64,000 nt of DNA, from the NCBI RefSeq assembly GCF_014192745.1, contig NZ_JACHYJ010000002.1, positions 372,001 through 436,000 on the forward strand. The letters run 5' to 3'. Within the stretch, counting starts at the first letter, position 1, and each line of letters opens with the position of its first letter. This document shows positions 1 through 9,367 of this stretch, one piece after another. The translations under genes were made by a program, and so were the position numbers. This DNA comes from Luteimonas sp. RC10 (GTDB lineage Bacteria > Pseudomonadota > Gammaproteobacteria > Xanthomonadales > Xanthomonadaceae). The notes beneath the pieces are model-generated. The model was not told where the DNA came from, did no database searches, and saw only the letters and a list, made by a program, of their open reading frames with translations.

Positions 1-95
1 TTGAGGAAGTTCTTCGCGGCCGCGCAGTAGCCGCAGATCGCGCTGGTGTACATCACGATCTCCGGCGCCGCCGGGTCGGGGGATGGGCTGGTCAA
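1..95 (-). CDS. grxC: Glutaredoxin, N-terminal fragment cut by the window edge
   Basis: The minus strand reads from a TTG codon at position 95 off the left edge, giving about 31 residues. After a short Pro/Ala-rich start comes EIVMYTSAICGYCAAAKNF, a beta strand followed by a redox C-x-x-C at the start of a helix, as in class I glutaredoxins such as GrxC. The usual active site is CPYC; here it reads CGYC, so proline is replaced by glycine. Such proteins reduce disulfides and glutathione adducts in the cytoplasm. A GGAG lies just upstream of the TTG; the GTG-ATG pair further in is a possible later start. It is divergent from the BepA-like protease gene. The rest of the fold cannot be seen. Confidence 0.72.
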   Translation of the reverse strand, partial: MTSPSPDPAAPEIVMYTSAICGYCAAAKNFL

Positions 96-260
96 GATCG
101 GTCTCCGGGGAAACTTGTCCCGCCATTGTCGGTCAAAGCCGGGTCACGGGGCGATGATGTCGCGACCACCGCGTGCCGCCGGCTTAACATGGGATTCACG
201 CCTGTGCCTGAGCCCGCCGGCATGCTGGTTGCGCGGCCCCGCCCATCCGACTTCGAGCCG

Positions 261-1934
261 ATGCCCACGATCCGACTCCGCTGCTCTCCTTTCCGCATCC
301 GACTGCTGCCGTCGGCGGTCGCCCTGGCACTGGTCGCAGCGTCGGTCGGTGCGCCGGCCCAGGACACCCGGCTGCCGGACATCGGCTCGTCGGCCGGCAC
401 GGTGCTCAGCCCCGCCAAGCAATCGGAATACGGGCAGATGCTGCTGGCGCAGCTGCGGCACTACAACTACGTGCTCGAAGACCCCCTGGTCGAGAACTGG
501 CTGCGCGCCACCGGCACGCGGCTGGCGGCCTCGAGCGACCGCCCGCAGCAGCCTTTTACCTTCTTCATGATGCGCGACCGCAGCATCAACGCCTTTGCGA
601 CGCTTGGCGGCTACATCGGCATGAACGCCGGCCTGGTGCTGGCGGCCGAGAGCGAGGACGAAGTGGCCGCGGTGCTGGCGCATGAGGTCGCGCACGTGAC
701 CCAATCGCACGTGCTGCGCGGTGTCGAGCGCGCCCAGCGCGACCAGGTGCCGATGCTGCTGGCGATGCTCGGCGCGATCGCGGTGGCCTCGCAGAGCAGC
801 AGCAGTTCCTCCGACGATGCCGCGATGGCGGTGCTGGCCGGCGCCCAGGGCCTGGCCCTGCAGCGCCAGATCGACTACACCCGCTCCAACGAGTCCGAAG
901 CTGACCGGCTCGGCATCCGCACCCTGGCGCGCAGCGGCTACGATCCCGAGGCGATGGCCTCGATGTTCGAGCGCATGCAGGCGGTCTCGCGCACCAATCA
1001 GGGGGGCGAACGCGAGCGGCTGCCCGACTATCTCAAGACCCACCCGGTGACCACGACCCGCATCAGCGAGGCGCGCGACCGCGCCGAGCGCATGGCCCGC
1101 GATACGGTCCAGGTCACCACCACGACGCCGCAGGGCTCGCGCGTGGAGCGCGTGCCGGTGGACGGCGCGCCGGAGGCGCCGCTGCGTGCGCTCGACAACC
1201 CGCTGCTGCCGGCCGCCCTGCGGCTGCCGCCCGGCGCCACTGGCGGCACCGATCCGGTGCAGTTCGGCTGGGCGCGCGAGCGGCTGCGCGTGCTCAGCGC
1301 CAATACGCCGGCGCAGGCGATCCGCGAGTACGAGGCGATGCGCCGCAGCGGCTCTCTGACCGACGCCCAGCGCTATGGGCTGGCCTTTGCCCGCCTGCGC
1401 GCCAACGAGGCCGAGGTCGCCGCACGCGAGCTCTCTGCCCTGCTCGACGCCTATCCCGGCGATGTCTGGCTGTCGCTGGGCATGGCCGAGGCCGATGCGC
1501 GCGCGGGCCGGGCCGCGGCCGCCGACCGGCGCCTGGAGGCGCTGGTGGAGCGGATGCCGCGCAATCCGGCGGTCGTACTGAGCTATGCGACCTTGCTGCT
1601 CGAGCGCGACTCGGCCGAGTCCGGGCGCCGCGCCCAGGCGCTGCTGCGGCCGCTGCTCAACGGCTCGAGCGAAGACCCCGCGTTCCAGCGTGCGTTCGCC
1701 CGCGCCAGCGAGATGGCCGGCGACCCGGTGCGGGCGGGCGAAGCCTGGGCCGAGGCGGCGTTCCTCGGGGGCCGCGCGGAGCAGGCGCTGATCCAGCTCA
1801 ACACGCTCAAGAAGCGCGACGACCTGGACTACTACGCCCGGGCGCGGATCGACGCGCGGATCGCCGCGATCACGCCGATGGTGCTCGAACTGCACCGCCA
1901 GGGCGTCCGCGACGAGGACTTGCGTCGGCGCTGA
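261..1934 (+). CDS. bepA: BepA-like periplasmic M48 zinc metalloprotease with C-terminal TPR region
   Basis: This 557-residue protein has a signal peptide ending near APAQ (residues 31-34), so it is periplasmic. The zinc motif HEVAH is at residues 141-145 and the third ligand lies in NESEAD (Glu211), both typical of peptidase family M48. A Ser-rich loop (about 178-185) sits between them. The C-terminal half (about 310-557) is Ala/Leu/Arg-rich helical repeat, matching the TPR domain of BepA/YfgC. In that family the enzyme works with the BAM complex, degrading stalled LptD or helping it mature. E. coli BepA is about 490 residues; this one is longer in the C-terminal half. I chose the ATG at 261 because it starts directly at the signal peptide; the frame stays open upstream to about 126. 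Possible -10 TAACAT at 185-190. Confidence 0.88.
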   Translation: MPTIRLRCSPFRIRLLPSAVALALVAASVGAPAQDTRLPDIGSSAGTVLSPAKQSEYGQMLLAQLRHYNYVLEDPLVENWLRATGTRLAASSDRPQQPFTFFMMRDRSINAFATLGGYIGMNAGLVLAAESEDEVAAVLAHEVAHVTQSHVLRGVERAQRDQVPMLLAMLGAIAVASQSSSSSSDDAAMAVLAGAQGLALQRQIDYTRSNESEADRLGIRTLARSGYDPEAMASMFERMQAVSRTNQGGERERLPDYLKTHPVTTTRISEARDRAERMARDTVQVTTTTPQGSRVERVPVDGAPEAPLRALDNPLLPAALRLPPGATGGTDPVQFGWARERLRVLSANTPAQAIREYEAMRRSGSLTDAQRYGLAFARLRANEAEVAARELSALLDAYPGDVWLSLGMAEADARAGRAAAADRRLEALVERMPRNPAVVLSYATLLLERDSAESGRRAQALLRPLLNGSSEDPAFQRAFARASEMAGDPVRAGEAWAEAAFLGGRAEQALIQLNTLKKRDDLDYYARARIDARIAAITPMVLELHRQGVRDEDLRRR

Positions 1935-2020
1935 CCGGGGGCGTCCGGGCAGGCGCCGCGTCCACGGCCCTGCCTGCTGCGGCGGCGGCTGCGCGGCGGC
2001 GTCCAGACATTCGGCCGCCC

Positions 2021-2054
2021 CTGTCACCGGTCCGTCATAAAACTGTCGTGTAAT
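2021..2054 (+). promoter_or_regulatory. Pho box array and promoter of phoB
   Basis: Three 7-bp units start exactly 11 bp apart: CTGTCAC (2021), CCGTCAT (2032) and CTGTCGT (2043). This fits the PhoB-binding repeat CTGTCAT spaced by 4 bp. A -10-like TGTAAT at 2049-2054 starts 10 nt after the second unit, the classical placement in which PhoB replaces the -35 contact. phoB begins at 2083. PhoB autoactivation of phoBR is well established in E. coli; here it is inferred from the sites. Confidence 0.8.
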
Positions 2055-2082
2055 GGGGCTCCCCGGTCCTACGGAAGGCTCC

Positions 2083-2772
2083 ATGCAGAAGCGCATCCTT
2101 ATCGTCGACGACGAACCGGCGATCCGCGACATGGTCGCGTTCGCGCTGCGCAAGGGCGAGTTCGAGCCGATGCACGCCGGCGACGCACGCGAGGCCCAGT
2201 CGGCGATCGTCGACCGCGTCCCCGACCTGATCCTGCTCGACTGGATGCTGCCGGGCACCAGCGGCCTGGAACTGGCCCGGCGCTGGCGCAAGGACGCGCT
2301 GACCCGCGACATCCCGATCATCATGCTCACCGCGCGCGGCGAGGAAAACGATCGCGTGGGCGGGCTGGAGGCCGGCGTCGACGACTACGTGGTCAAGCCA
2401 TTCTCGGCGCGCGAGTTGCTGGCGCGCATCCGGGCGGTGATGCGCCGGGCGCGCGACGACGACGAGGACGGCAGCGTGACGGTGGGCACGCTGCGCATCG
2501 ACGGCGCGGCGCATCGGGTGTTTGCCGGCAATGAACCGGTCCAGATCGGCCCGACCGAGTACCGCTTGCTGCATTTCTTCATGACCCATCCCGAGCGCGT
2601 CTACAGCCGCTCGCAGCTGCTCGATCACGTCTGGGGCGGCAGCGTCTATGTCGAGGAGCGCACGGTCGATGTGCACATCCGCCGGCTGCGCAAGACGCTC
2701 GAACCCAGCGGACTGGACGGCATGGTGCAGACGGTCCGCGGCGCCGGCTACCGGTTCTCGGCGTCGGTGTGA
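2083..2772 (+). CDS. phoB: PhoB, phosphate regulon response regulator
   Basis: The protein is 229 residues, the same size as E. coli PhoB. The N-terminal receiver domain starts [14 protein letters not shown] and has the phospho-acceptor Asp53 in LLDWML, plus the conserved T and K ([17 protein letters not shown]). The C-terminal winged helix (about 130-229) contains the OmpR/PhoB recognition segment ([22 protein letters not shown]). It is the DNA-binding activator of phosphate-starvation genes, phosphorylated by PhoR. The ATG at 2083 has GGAAGG upstream; an in-frame ATG 30 nt earlier lacks such a site. It is followed after 141 nt by phoR and preceded by a Pho box array. Confidence 0.96.
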   Translation: MQKRILIVDDEPAIRDMVAFALRKGEFEPMHAGDAREAQSAIVDRVPDLILLDWMLPGTSGLELARRWRKDALTRDIPIIMLTARGEENDRVGGLEAGVDDYVVKPFSARELLARIRAVMRRARDDDEDGSVTVGTLRIDGAAHRVFAGNEPVQIGPTEYRLLHFFMTHPERVYSRSQLLDHVWGGSVYVEERTVDVHIRRLRKTLEPSGLDGMVQTVRGAGYRFSASV

Positions 2773-2913
2773 GCGTCGCTCCGCGCGGCGCGTGTGTGCC
2801 GTCGTCCGTCGCCGTGCACCGCGACGATGCTGGGTCGCGCCGCACGCCGCGCGCGCGCCGCGCGGCACCCGCCCTCGCAGACCTGCCCGCCCACTTTGCC
2901 TAGACTTGCCCCC

Positions 2914-4242
2914 ATGCCTCCTCGTCTCCATGCCGCCTGGACCCGCACGCTGTTGCAGCTCGGGGCCGTGCTCGCGGCCGCGACGATTGTCGGGGCTCTC
3001 GTCGGCCATGCATGGATGGCGCTGGCGCTCGCCGCGTTGGGCGTGATCGCCTGGCATTACTGGAAGCTCTACGACCTGTTGCGGCGGCTGACCTCGCGCA
3101 GCCGGGTCCCGCCGCCCCAAGGCGACGGAGTCTGGCAGGAAGCCGACCGGCTGCTGCACCGCGGCCAGCAGGATATGCGCAACCGCAAGCGGCGGCTGAT
3201 CGCGATGCTGCGCGCCTATCGCGCGGTCGCCGCGGCATTGCCCGATGCGGTGGTGGTGGTCGAGCGCAACAGTCAACGCGTGCAGTGGGTCAACCGCGCG
3301 GCCACCACACTGCTCGGCCTGCAGATGCCGCGCGACGTCGGCCGCCCAGTCGGCGAGGCGTTGCAGCCGCTGCCGCTGGCGCACTGGCTGGCTCAGGGCC
3401 GGCGCGCCGAGCCGCTGCTGGACGTGCCTTCGCCATTTTCGTCGGGCACCCGGCTGGAACTGCGGCTGATTCCCTATTCCGATGACCTGTGGCTGCTGCT
3501 GGTGCGCGACGTCACCCGCATGGTGCGGCTGGAGCAGATGCGCCGCGATTTCGTCGCCAACGTCTCGCACGAACTGCGCACCCCGCTGACCGTGGTCCAC
3601 GGTTACCTGGACATGCTCGACCCGGAAGAACAGCCCGAATGGGCGCCGATGTTGCAGGAGATGCAGCGCCAGTCGCAGCGCATGACCCAACTGGTCGAAG
3701 ACCTGCTCACGCTGTCGCGGCTGGAGGCGCAGGAGGGCGTCGGCGACGAGATCGTGTCGATGGCCTCGATGCTGGCCTCGCTGCGCCGGGAGCTGGAGAT
3801 GCTCAGCCAGGGCCGGCATGCGATCGAGGTCGAGGATGCATCGGATACCGACCTGGTCGGGTCGACCCGCGAGCTGCACAGCGCATTCTCCAACCTGGTC
3901 AGCAATGCGGTGCGCTATACGCCACCGGGCGGGCGCATCGCGATCCGCTATGCCGCGACGCGCGAGGGTGGAGTCGCGCTGTCGGTGGACGATTCGGGTT
4001 ACGGCATTCCGGCCGCGCATCTGCCGCGCATCACCGAGCGCTTCTACCGGGTCTCGACCAGCCGCTCGCGCGAGTCGGGCGGGACCGGGCTGGGGCTGGC
4101 GATCGTCAAACACGTGCTGCATCTGCATCAGGCGCGCCTGGAGATCGACAGCGAAGTCGGACGCGGCAGCCGCTTCGCCTGTCATTTCGCCGCCGAGCGC
4201 GTCCGCGCGCGCGACCCCCATGTCACAGGAGCCTTCGGATGA
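2914..4242 (+). CDS. phoR: PhoR, phosphate regulon sensor histidine kinase
   Basis: This 442-residue inner-membrane kinase has two N-terminal hydrophobic segments (about 12-47), a PAS-like domain (about 100-200), a HisKA domain with the phosphorylated His219 in NVSHELRTPLT, and an ATPase domain with N box NLVSNAVRY, DSGYGIP and GGTGLGLAIV. It phosphorylates PhoB in low phosphate and dephosphorylates it in high phosphate, normally with PhoU and the Pst transporter, neither of which is in this window. Its stop overlaps the ppk1 start (ATGA). TAGACT lies 7 nt before the ATG at 2914 with no Shine-Dalgarno between, which raises the possibility of a separate leaderless transcript. Confidence 0.94.
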   Translation: MPPRLHAAWTRTLLQLGAVLAAATIVGALVGHAWMALALAALGVIAWHYWKLYDLLRRLTSRSRVPPPQGDGVWQEADRLLHRGQQDMRNRKRRLIAMLRAYRAVAAALPDAVVVVERNSQRVQWVNRAATTLLGLQMPRDVGRPVGEALQPLPLAHWLAQGRRAEPLLDVPSPFSSGTRLELRLIPYSDDLWLLLVRDVTRMVRLEQMRRDFVANVSHELRTPLTVVHGYLDMLDPEEQPEWAPMLQEMQRQSQRMTQLVEDLLTLSRLEAQEGVGDEIVSMASMLASLRRELEMLSQGRHAIEVEDASDTDLVGSTRELHSAFSNLVSNAVRYTPPGGRIAIRYAATREGGVALSVDDSGYGIPAAHLPRITERFYRVSTSRSRESGGTGLGLAIVKHVLHLHQARLEIDSEVGRGSRFACHFAAERVRARDPHVTGAFG

Positions 4243-6389
4243 GCCGTCCCCCCGCCCCCGGCAAGCCGCCGCGTCCGCGCCGGCCGGCGCGCAACGCCGG
4301 ACGCGACGCCGCGCCGCCGCCGTCGCAGACCGCGGGCGATCCGTTGCTCGATCCGGCGCTCTATCTCAACCGCGAACTGTCGCAGCTCGACTTCAATTTC
4401 CGGGTCCTGGCCCAGGCGCTCGACGAGACGGTGCCGCTGCTCGAGCGGGTGAAGTACCTGTGCATCTCGTGCACCAATCTCGATGAGTTCTTCGAGATCC
4501 GCGCTGCGACCGTGCGCCATGCGCAGGACTTCGGCATGCCGTTGCCGCCCGACGGCCTGCCGCCGGCGACGGTGCTCAAACGCATCCATGAGCGGGCCGC
4601 CGCGCTGGTCGAGGCGCAGTACGCCTGCTGGAACCAGATCCTGCGTCCGGCGCTGGGCACGGCCGGGGTGCGGATCCTCGGTCGCGACACCTGGACGGCG
4701 CGGCAGAAGCGCTGGCTGCGGGCGTACTTCCGCGAAGAAGTGATGCCGGTGCTCTCGCCGCTCGGGCTGGACCCGGCGCACCCGTTTCCCAAGATCCTCA
4801 ACAAGTCGCTCAACATCGTCGTGGTGCTCAAGGGCAAGGACGCGTTCGGCCGGATCGGCAATCTGGCGATCGTGCGCGCACCGCGCTCGCTGCCGCGGAT
4901 CATCCAACTGCCCGAGCGTGTATCGGGCGGCGAGTACGACTTCGTGTTCCTGTCGGCGGTGCTGTCGGAGTTCGTGCACGAGTTGTTCCCGGGCATGGAC
5001 GTGCGTGGCGCCTACCAGTTCCGGGTCACCCGCAACTCGGAGCTGATCGTCGACGAGGAAGAGGTCGAGAACCTGGCGTTGGCCCTGCGCGACGAACTCG
5101 CCGGCCGCGGCTATCTGCGCGCGGTGCGGTTGGAGATCGCCGCCAATTGCCCGAAGGCGATCGTGCGCACGTTGCTGCAGAACTTCGACCTGCCCGAGAA
5201 CGCGGTCTACCGCATCGACGGGCCGGTCAACCTCAACCGCGTCAGCCAGATCTTCGATCTGGTGCAGCGTCCGGACCTGAAGTTCCCGACGTTCCAGCAG
5301 CGCCAGTTGCCGGGCAACGACGCGATGTTCGAGACCGTCGCCGATGGCGACGTGTTGCTGCACCACCCCTTCGATTCCTTCGCGCCGGTGCTCGAACTGA
5401 TCAAACAGGCGGCCGAAGATCCGAACGTGCTGGCGATCAAGCAGACGCTCTACCGCACCGGCAAGGATTCGGCGATCGTCGAGCACCTGGTCACCGCCGC
5501 GCGCAACGGCAAGGACGTCACGGTCGTCGTCGAGTTACGCGCGCGGTTCGACGAGGAGGCCAATCTGGGCCTGGCCGACCGGCTGCAGGAAGCCGGCGTG
5601 CAGGTGGTCTACGGCGTGGTCGGCTTCAAGACCCACGCCAAGATGCTGCTGATCGTGCGCCGCGAGGGCCGCAAGTTGCGCCGTTACGTGCACCTGGGTA
5701 CCGGCAACTACCACGCCGGCACCGCACGCGCCTACACCGACTTCGGGCTGATCACCGCCGACCCGCAGATCGGCAACGATGTGCACTTGATCTTCCAGCA
5801 GCTCTCGGGGCTGGCACCGGCGATCGAACTGGAGCGCCTGCTGCAATCGCCGTTCACGCTGCAGCCCGGCATCATCGCGCGGATCGAGCGCGAGACCCGG
5901 CACGCCGAGCAGGGCCGTCCGGCGCGGATCGTGGCCAAGATGAATGCTCTCAACGAGCCGCAGGTGATGCGCGCGCTGTATGCGGCCTCACAGGCCGGGG
6001 TGCAGATCGACCTGATCGTGCGCGGCGCCTGCGCGCTGCGGCCGGGCGTGCCCGGCGTGTCGGAGAACATCCGGGTGCGTTCGATCGTCGGACGGTTCCT
6101 GGAACACCATCGCGTGTACTGGTTCGCCAACGACGGCGATCCGGAACTGTTCTGCGCCAGCGCCGACTGGCTGGAGCGCAATCTGCTGCGGCGCGTGGAG
6201 ACCTGCTTTCCGATCCTCGACCCCCAGATCGCGACCCGGGTACGCACCGAGTCCTTGGACAATTACCTGGCCGACAACGTCAACGCTTGGGAACTGCGCG
6301 AGGACGGCAGCTACGTGCGGCTCACACCCGAGGGCGAGGCGATGCCGCACTCGGCGCAGGGCTGGCTGCTCGCGCGCCTGTGCGGCTGA
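4239..6389 (+). CDS. ppk1: Polyphosphate kinase 1
   Basis: This 716-residue enzyme reversibly polymerises the gamma-phosphate of ATP into polyphosphate. A Pro/Arg-rich N-terminal extension of about 40 residues precedes the usual start LYLNRELSQLDFNFRV. The two phospholipase D-like domains carry KTHAKM with His466 (equivalent to the phosphorylated His435 of E. coli Ppk) and HLGTGNYH with His485 (equivalent to His454); the 19-residue spacing matches. The ATG at 4239 overlaps the phoR stop, so it should be translated from the phoBR message. Other family members are about 690 residues; the extension explains the difference. Together with ppx it places polyphosphate turnover under the phosphate sensor. 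Confidence 0.96.
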   Translation: MSRPPAPGKPPRPRRPARNAGRDAAPPPSQTAGDPLLDPALYLNRELSQLDFNFRVLAQALDETVPLLERVKYLCISCTNLDEFFEIRAATVRHAQDFGMPLPPDGLPPATVLKRIHERAAALVEAQYACWNQILRPALGTAGVRILGRDTWTARQKRWLRAYFREEVMPVLSPLGLDPAHPFPKILNKSLNIVVVLKGKDAFGRIGNLAIVRAPRSLPRIIQLPERVSGGEYDFVFLSAVLSEFVHELFPGMDVRGAYQFRVTRNSELIVDEEEVENLALALRDELAGRGYLRAVRLEIAANCPKAIVRTLLQNFDLPENAVYRIDGPVNLNRVSQIFDLVQRPDLKFPTFQQRQLPGNDAMFETVADGDVLLHHPFDSFAPVLELIKQAAEDPNVLAIKQTLYRTGKDSAIVEHLVTAARNGKDVTVVVELRARFDEEANLGLADRLQEAGVQVVYGVVGFKTHAKMLLIVRREGRKLRRYVHLGTGNYHAGTARAYTDFGLITADPQIGNDVHLIFQQLSGLAPAIELERLLQSPFTLQPGIIARIERETRHAEQGRPARIVAKMNALNEPQVMRALYAASQAGVQIDLIVRGACALRPGVPGVSENIRVRSIVGRFLEHHRVYWFANDGDPELFCASADWLERNLLRRVETCFPILDPQIATRVRTESLDNYLADNVNAWELREDGSYVRLTPEGEAMPHSAQGWLLARLCG

Positions 6390-6522
6390 CATCACAGCGA
6401 CCGATGTGTGTGGATTGCGGCATCGCGTACGCCGTCACGGTTTGCGTGCCCGCAGCATGCTTTACCATGCGCACTTTCCACCGCCACGTGGCGCCGCGTG
6501 CGTCGCGCCACGCAGGACCGTG

Positions 6523-8067
6523 ATGACCGGACAGGACACGCTCGCACTCGCCGATGCGCTGACGCCGCCGATCGAGGACGGCGACATGCTCGCCGCGATC
6601 GACCTGGGATCCAACAGCTTCCACATGATCGTCGCCCGCTACACGCTGGGCCAGCTGCGTGTGGTCGACCGTCTGCGCGAGACCGTGCGTCTGGCCGAAG
6701 GCCTGGATGCGCGCGGCGGCCTGGATGCCGACGTGCGCCAGCGCGCGTTGCAGTGTCTGTCGCGTTTCGGCGAACGCATCCGCGACATCCCGCCACAGCA
6801 CGTCCGCGCACTGGCCACGCACGCCGTGCGCCGACTGGCCGCGCCGCAGGCCTTCCTGGTGCCGGCCGAGACCGCGCTGGGCCATGCGATCGAGATCATC
6901 GCCGGCCGCGAGGAGGCGCGCCTGATCTATTTGGGCGTGGCCCACGCGCAGCCGCCCAAGCCGGGCCACCGCCGGCTGGTGATCGACATCGGCGGCGGCT
7001 CGACCGAATGCATCATCGGCAGCGGCTTCGATGCGCTCGAGCGCGAGAGCCTGCAGGTAGGCTGCATCGCCAGCACCCGGCGCTTCTTCGCCAACGGCAA
7101 GTTGACCCGGCGCCGCTGGCGCGAGGCGCTGGCCGAAGTCGCCGCCGAGTTCCAGCAGTTCGCCAGCACCTACCGCGCGCTCGGCTGGCAGGAAGTCGTC
7201 GGCGCCTCGGGCACCAACAAGGCGATCGGCGAGATATGCGCGGCGATGAAGCTGACCAAGGGCGCGGTGACCGCCGACGCGCTGCCGGTCGTGCGCGACC
7301 GCCTGCTCCAGGCCGGCCACATCGATGCGATCGACCTGCCCGGGTTGTCGGAGGACCGCCGGCCGATCATCGCCGGCGGCGTGCTCGTGCTCGAGGCGGC
7401 GTTCGAGGTGCTGGGCATCGAGCGCATGCACGTCAGCAAGGCGGCCATGCGCGAAGGTGTGCTGCACGACATGCTCGGCCGCCGCGGTGAAGCCGATCCG
7501 CGCGAGGCCTCGATCGAGGCGCTGGTCCAGCGCTACGGCATCGACGGCGCCCACGCGGCGCGGGTGGAGGCGACCGCGTTGCGGCTGTTCGACCAGGTCG
7601 CGCGGCCGTGGCAGCTCGACGGCGACGACCTGCGCATGCTGGCCTGGGCCGCGCGCGTGCACGAGATCGGCCTGGTCATCGCGCACAGCCAGTACCACGT
7701 CCACGGCGCCTACGTGCTGGCGCACTCGGACATCGCCGGCTTCTCGCGCCAGGAGCAGCAGTTCCTGGCCGCGCTGGTGCGCTGCCACCGCCGCAAGGTG
7801 CCCAAGTCGGCCTTCGACGCCCTGCCCGACCGCCTGCTGCGCCAGGCCCGCTACACCGCCACCCTGCTGCGGCTGGCGGTGCTGCTGCACCGCAGCCACG
7901 AGCCCGACGAGATCCCGCAGCTGCAGGCCAGCGTCTATGGCGACGCGCTGCGGTTGCAGGTCTCCCGGCACTGGCTCGAGGCCCGGCCGCTGCTGCGCGT
8001 GGACCTGGAATGCGAGCCCGAGGACATCGGTGCGCTCGGCGTGAAGCTGGTGCTCGCCGCCGAGTAG
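6523..8067 (+). CDS. ppx: Exopolyphosphatase (Ppx/GppA family)
   Basis: The 514-residue protein has the ASKHA-type N-terminal motif AAIDLGSNSFHMIVARY (about 24-40) and the second phosphate loop VIDIGGGSTE (about 154-163). The C-terminal part (about 320-510) is the HD-like helical domain seen in full-length Ppx. It releases phosphate from polyphosphate chain ends; GppA (pppGpp phosphatase) is a related alternative, but the position after ppk1 favours Ppx. I chose the ATG at 6523; the frame is open to 6406 with no better start. The 133-nt gap after ppk1 contains a weak promoter-like pair (TTGCGT at 6442, TACCAT at 6463), so some independent expression is possible. Confidence 0.93.
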   Translation: MTGQDTLALADALTPPIEDGDMLAAIDLGSNSFHMIVARYTLGQLRVVDRLRETVRLAEGLDARGGLDADVRQRALQCLSRFGERIRDIPPQHVRALATHAVRRLAAPQAFLVPAETALGHAIEIIAGREEARLIYLGVAHAQPPKPGHRRLVIDIGGGSTECIIGSGFDALERESLQVGCIASTRRFFANGKLTRRRWREALAEVAAEFQQFASTYRALGWQEVVGASGTNKAIGEICAAMKLTKGAVTADALPVVRDRLLQAGHIDAIDLPGLSEDRRPIIAGGVLVLEAAFEVLGIERMHVSKAAMREGVLHDMLGRRGEADPREASIEALVQRYGIDGAHAARVEATALRLFDQVARPWQLDGDDLRMLAWAARVHEIGLVIAHSQYHVHGAYVLAHSDIAGFSRQEQQFLAALVRCHRRKVPKSAFDALPDRLLRQARYTATLLRLAVLLHRSHEPDEIPQLQASVYGDALRLQVSRHWLEARPLLRVDLECEPEDIGALGVKLVLAAE

Positions 8068-8094
8068 ACGCAGCGCGCGCCAGGCCGCCTGCCA

Positions 8095-8123
8095 CTGTCA
8101 CCGTTCCGTCGCCGCGCGGTCAT
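8095..8123 (+). promoter_or_regulatory. Predicted second Pho box array, upstream of the glycosyltransferase
   Basis: CTGTCAC (8095), CCGTCGC (8106) and CGGTCAT (8117) again start exactly 11 bp apart. The first 16 bases match the phoB array at 2021 at 15 of 16 positions. This lies in the 112-nt gap between ppx and the GT4 gene at 8180. I see no convincing -10 hexamer, so the promoter itself is not defined. Control by PhoB is inferred. Confidence 0.6.
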
Positions 8124-8179
8124 GGCGCGGGCATGTCGCGCCGCGATCATCGCCGCAGCCACGGCAGCGGGACCGAACG

Positions 8180-9367
8180 ATGCGCTATGCGATCGTCACC
8201 GACACCTACACGCCCGACCTCAACGGGGTGGCGCTGACCCTGCAGACCTACGTCGCCGGCCTGCGCGCCCGCGGCCATGCGGTCGAGGTGATCCGGCCCC
8301 GCCCGCCGGGTGCGCCGTTGAGCGACGACGATGGCGAGGCGAGCGCGGTGCGGGTCCGCGGCCTGCGCCTGCCGCGCTATCCCTCGCTGCGCGTCGGGCT
8401 GCCGATCCAGACGCGCCTGCAGGCGGCCTGGCGTACGCAGCGTCCGGATGCTGTCTACGTCGCGACCGAGACCCTGCTCGGCGGCTCGGCGATCCGCGCC
8501 GCGCGTGCGCTCGGTATCCCGGTCGTCACCGCGCTGCATACCCGCTTCGACCTGTACATGGCCGACTACGGCCTGCGCGCGCTGGCGCCGTTGGCGCTGG
8601 CGTGGATGCGGCGCTTCCATGGCAGTGCCGATGCCACCGTGGTCGCGACCCAGGCGCTCGCCGCCTGGCTGCAGGCCCAGCGCATCGGCCATGCGGTCGC
8701 GCTGCCGCGCGCGGTGGATTGCGCGCAGTTCGATCCGATGCGGCGCGACCCGGCGCTGCGGGCGGCCTGGGGCCTCCCGCCGCACGGACTGGCGGTGATC
8801 CATGTCGGCCGGCTCGCGGCCGAGAAGAACCTGCCGCTGGCGATCCACGCCTTCCGCATGGTGCAGCGGCAGCGGCCGGAGGCGCGGATGGTGCTGGTCG
8901 GCGACGGGCCGCTGCGCGACACGCTCGCGCATGCCCACCCCGACCTTGTGTTCGCCGGCGCGCAGCGCGGCGAGGCCCTCGGCCGGCATTTCGCCAGTGC
9001 CGACCTGTTCCTGTTTCCCAGCCGCAGCGAGACCTTCGGCAATGTCGTGCTCGAGGCCATGGCCAGCGGCGTGCCGCAGGTGGCCTTCGACCTGGGCGCG
9101 GCCTCCGAGCACCTGGTCGACGGCCTGCACGGCGCCCGGATCGCGGACGATGCGCACGGCGAGGCGGCGTTCGTCGCCGCAGCGCTGCGGCTGGCCCAGG
9201 ACGACGCCGGCCGCGCGGCGATGGCCGGCGCCGGGCGCCGGGCGATGCAACGGCTGACGCCGGCCCAGGTCGCCGCCGAACTCGATGCGCTGCTGGCCGC
9301 GCCGCGCGCGCGTGTCGTCTCTGTTCCCGTCCGACAGGCCGATCGCCATGCACACCGCGCCGCGTAA
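8180..9367 (+). CDS. GT4-family glycosyltransferase, probably lipid- or mannose-related
   Basis: The 395-residue protein has a GT-B fold. The N-terminal domain begins MRYAIVTDTYTPDLNGVA, and the C-terminal donor-binding domain has HVGRLAAEKNLPLAI, VLVGDGPLRD and the E-x7-E motif in SETFGNVVLEAMASG. These are typical of retaining GT4 enzymes, including alpha-mannosyltransferases and glycolipid synthases that act on diacylglycerol. The acceptor cannot be read from sequence. It overlaps the PAP2 phosphatase gene by 20 nt and follows a Pho-box-like array, which suggests a phosphate-starvation glycolipid role in the inner membrane (inference). Other possibilities are lipopolysaccharide or exopolysaccharide sugar transfer. 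Confidence 0.82.
   Translation: MRYAIVTDTYTPDLNGVALTLQTYVAGLRARGHAVEVIRPRPPGAPLSDDDGEASAVRVRGLRLPRYPSLRVGLPIQTRLQAAWRTQRPDAVYVATETLLGGSAIRAARALGIPVVTALHTRFDLYMADYGLRALAPLALAWMRRFHGSADATVVATQALAAWLQAQRIGHAVALPRAVDCAQFDPMRRDPALRAAWGLPPHGLAVIHVGRLAAEKNLPLAIHAFRMVQRQRPEARMVLVGDGPLRDTLAHAHPDLVFAGAQRGEALGRHFASADLFLFPSRSETFGNVVLEAMASGVPQVAFDLGAASEHLVDGLHGARIADDAHGEAAFVAAALRLAQDDAGRAAMAGAGRRAMQRLTPAQVAAELDALLAAPRARVVSVPVRQADRHAHRAA

Noticed and set aside
144-4221. Two 728-residue minus-strand frames opposite bepA, phoB and phoR
   Set aside because: Both are reverse shadows of the proteins on the plus strand and lack any recognisable motif.
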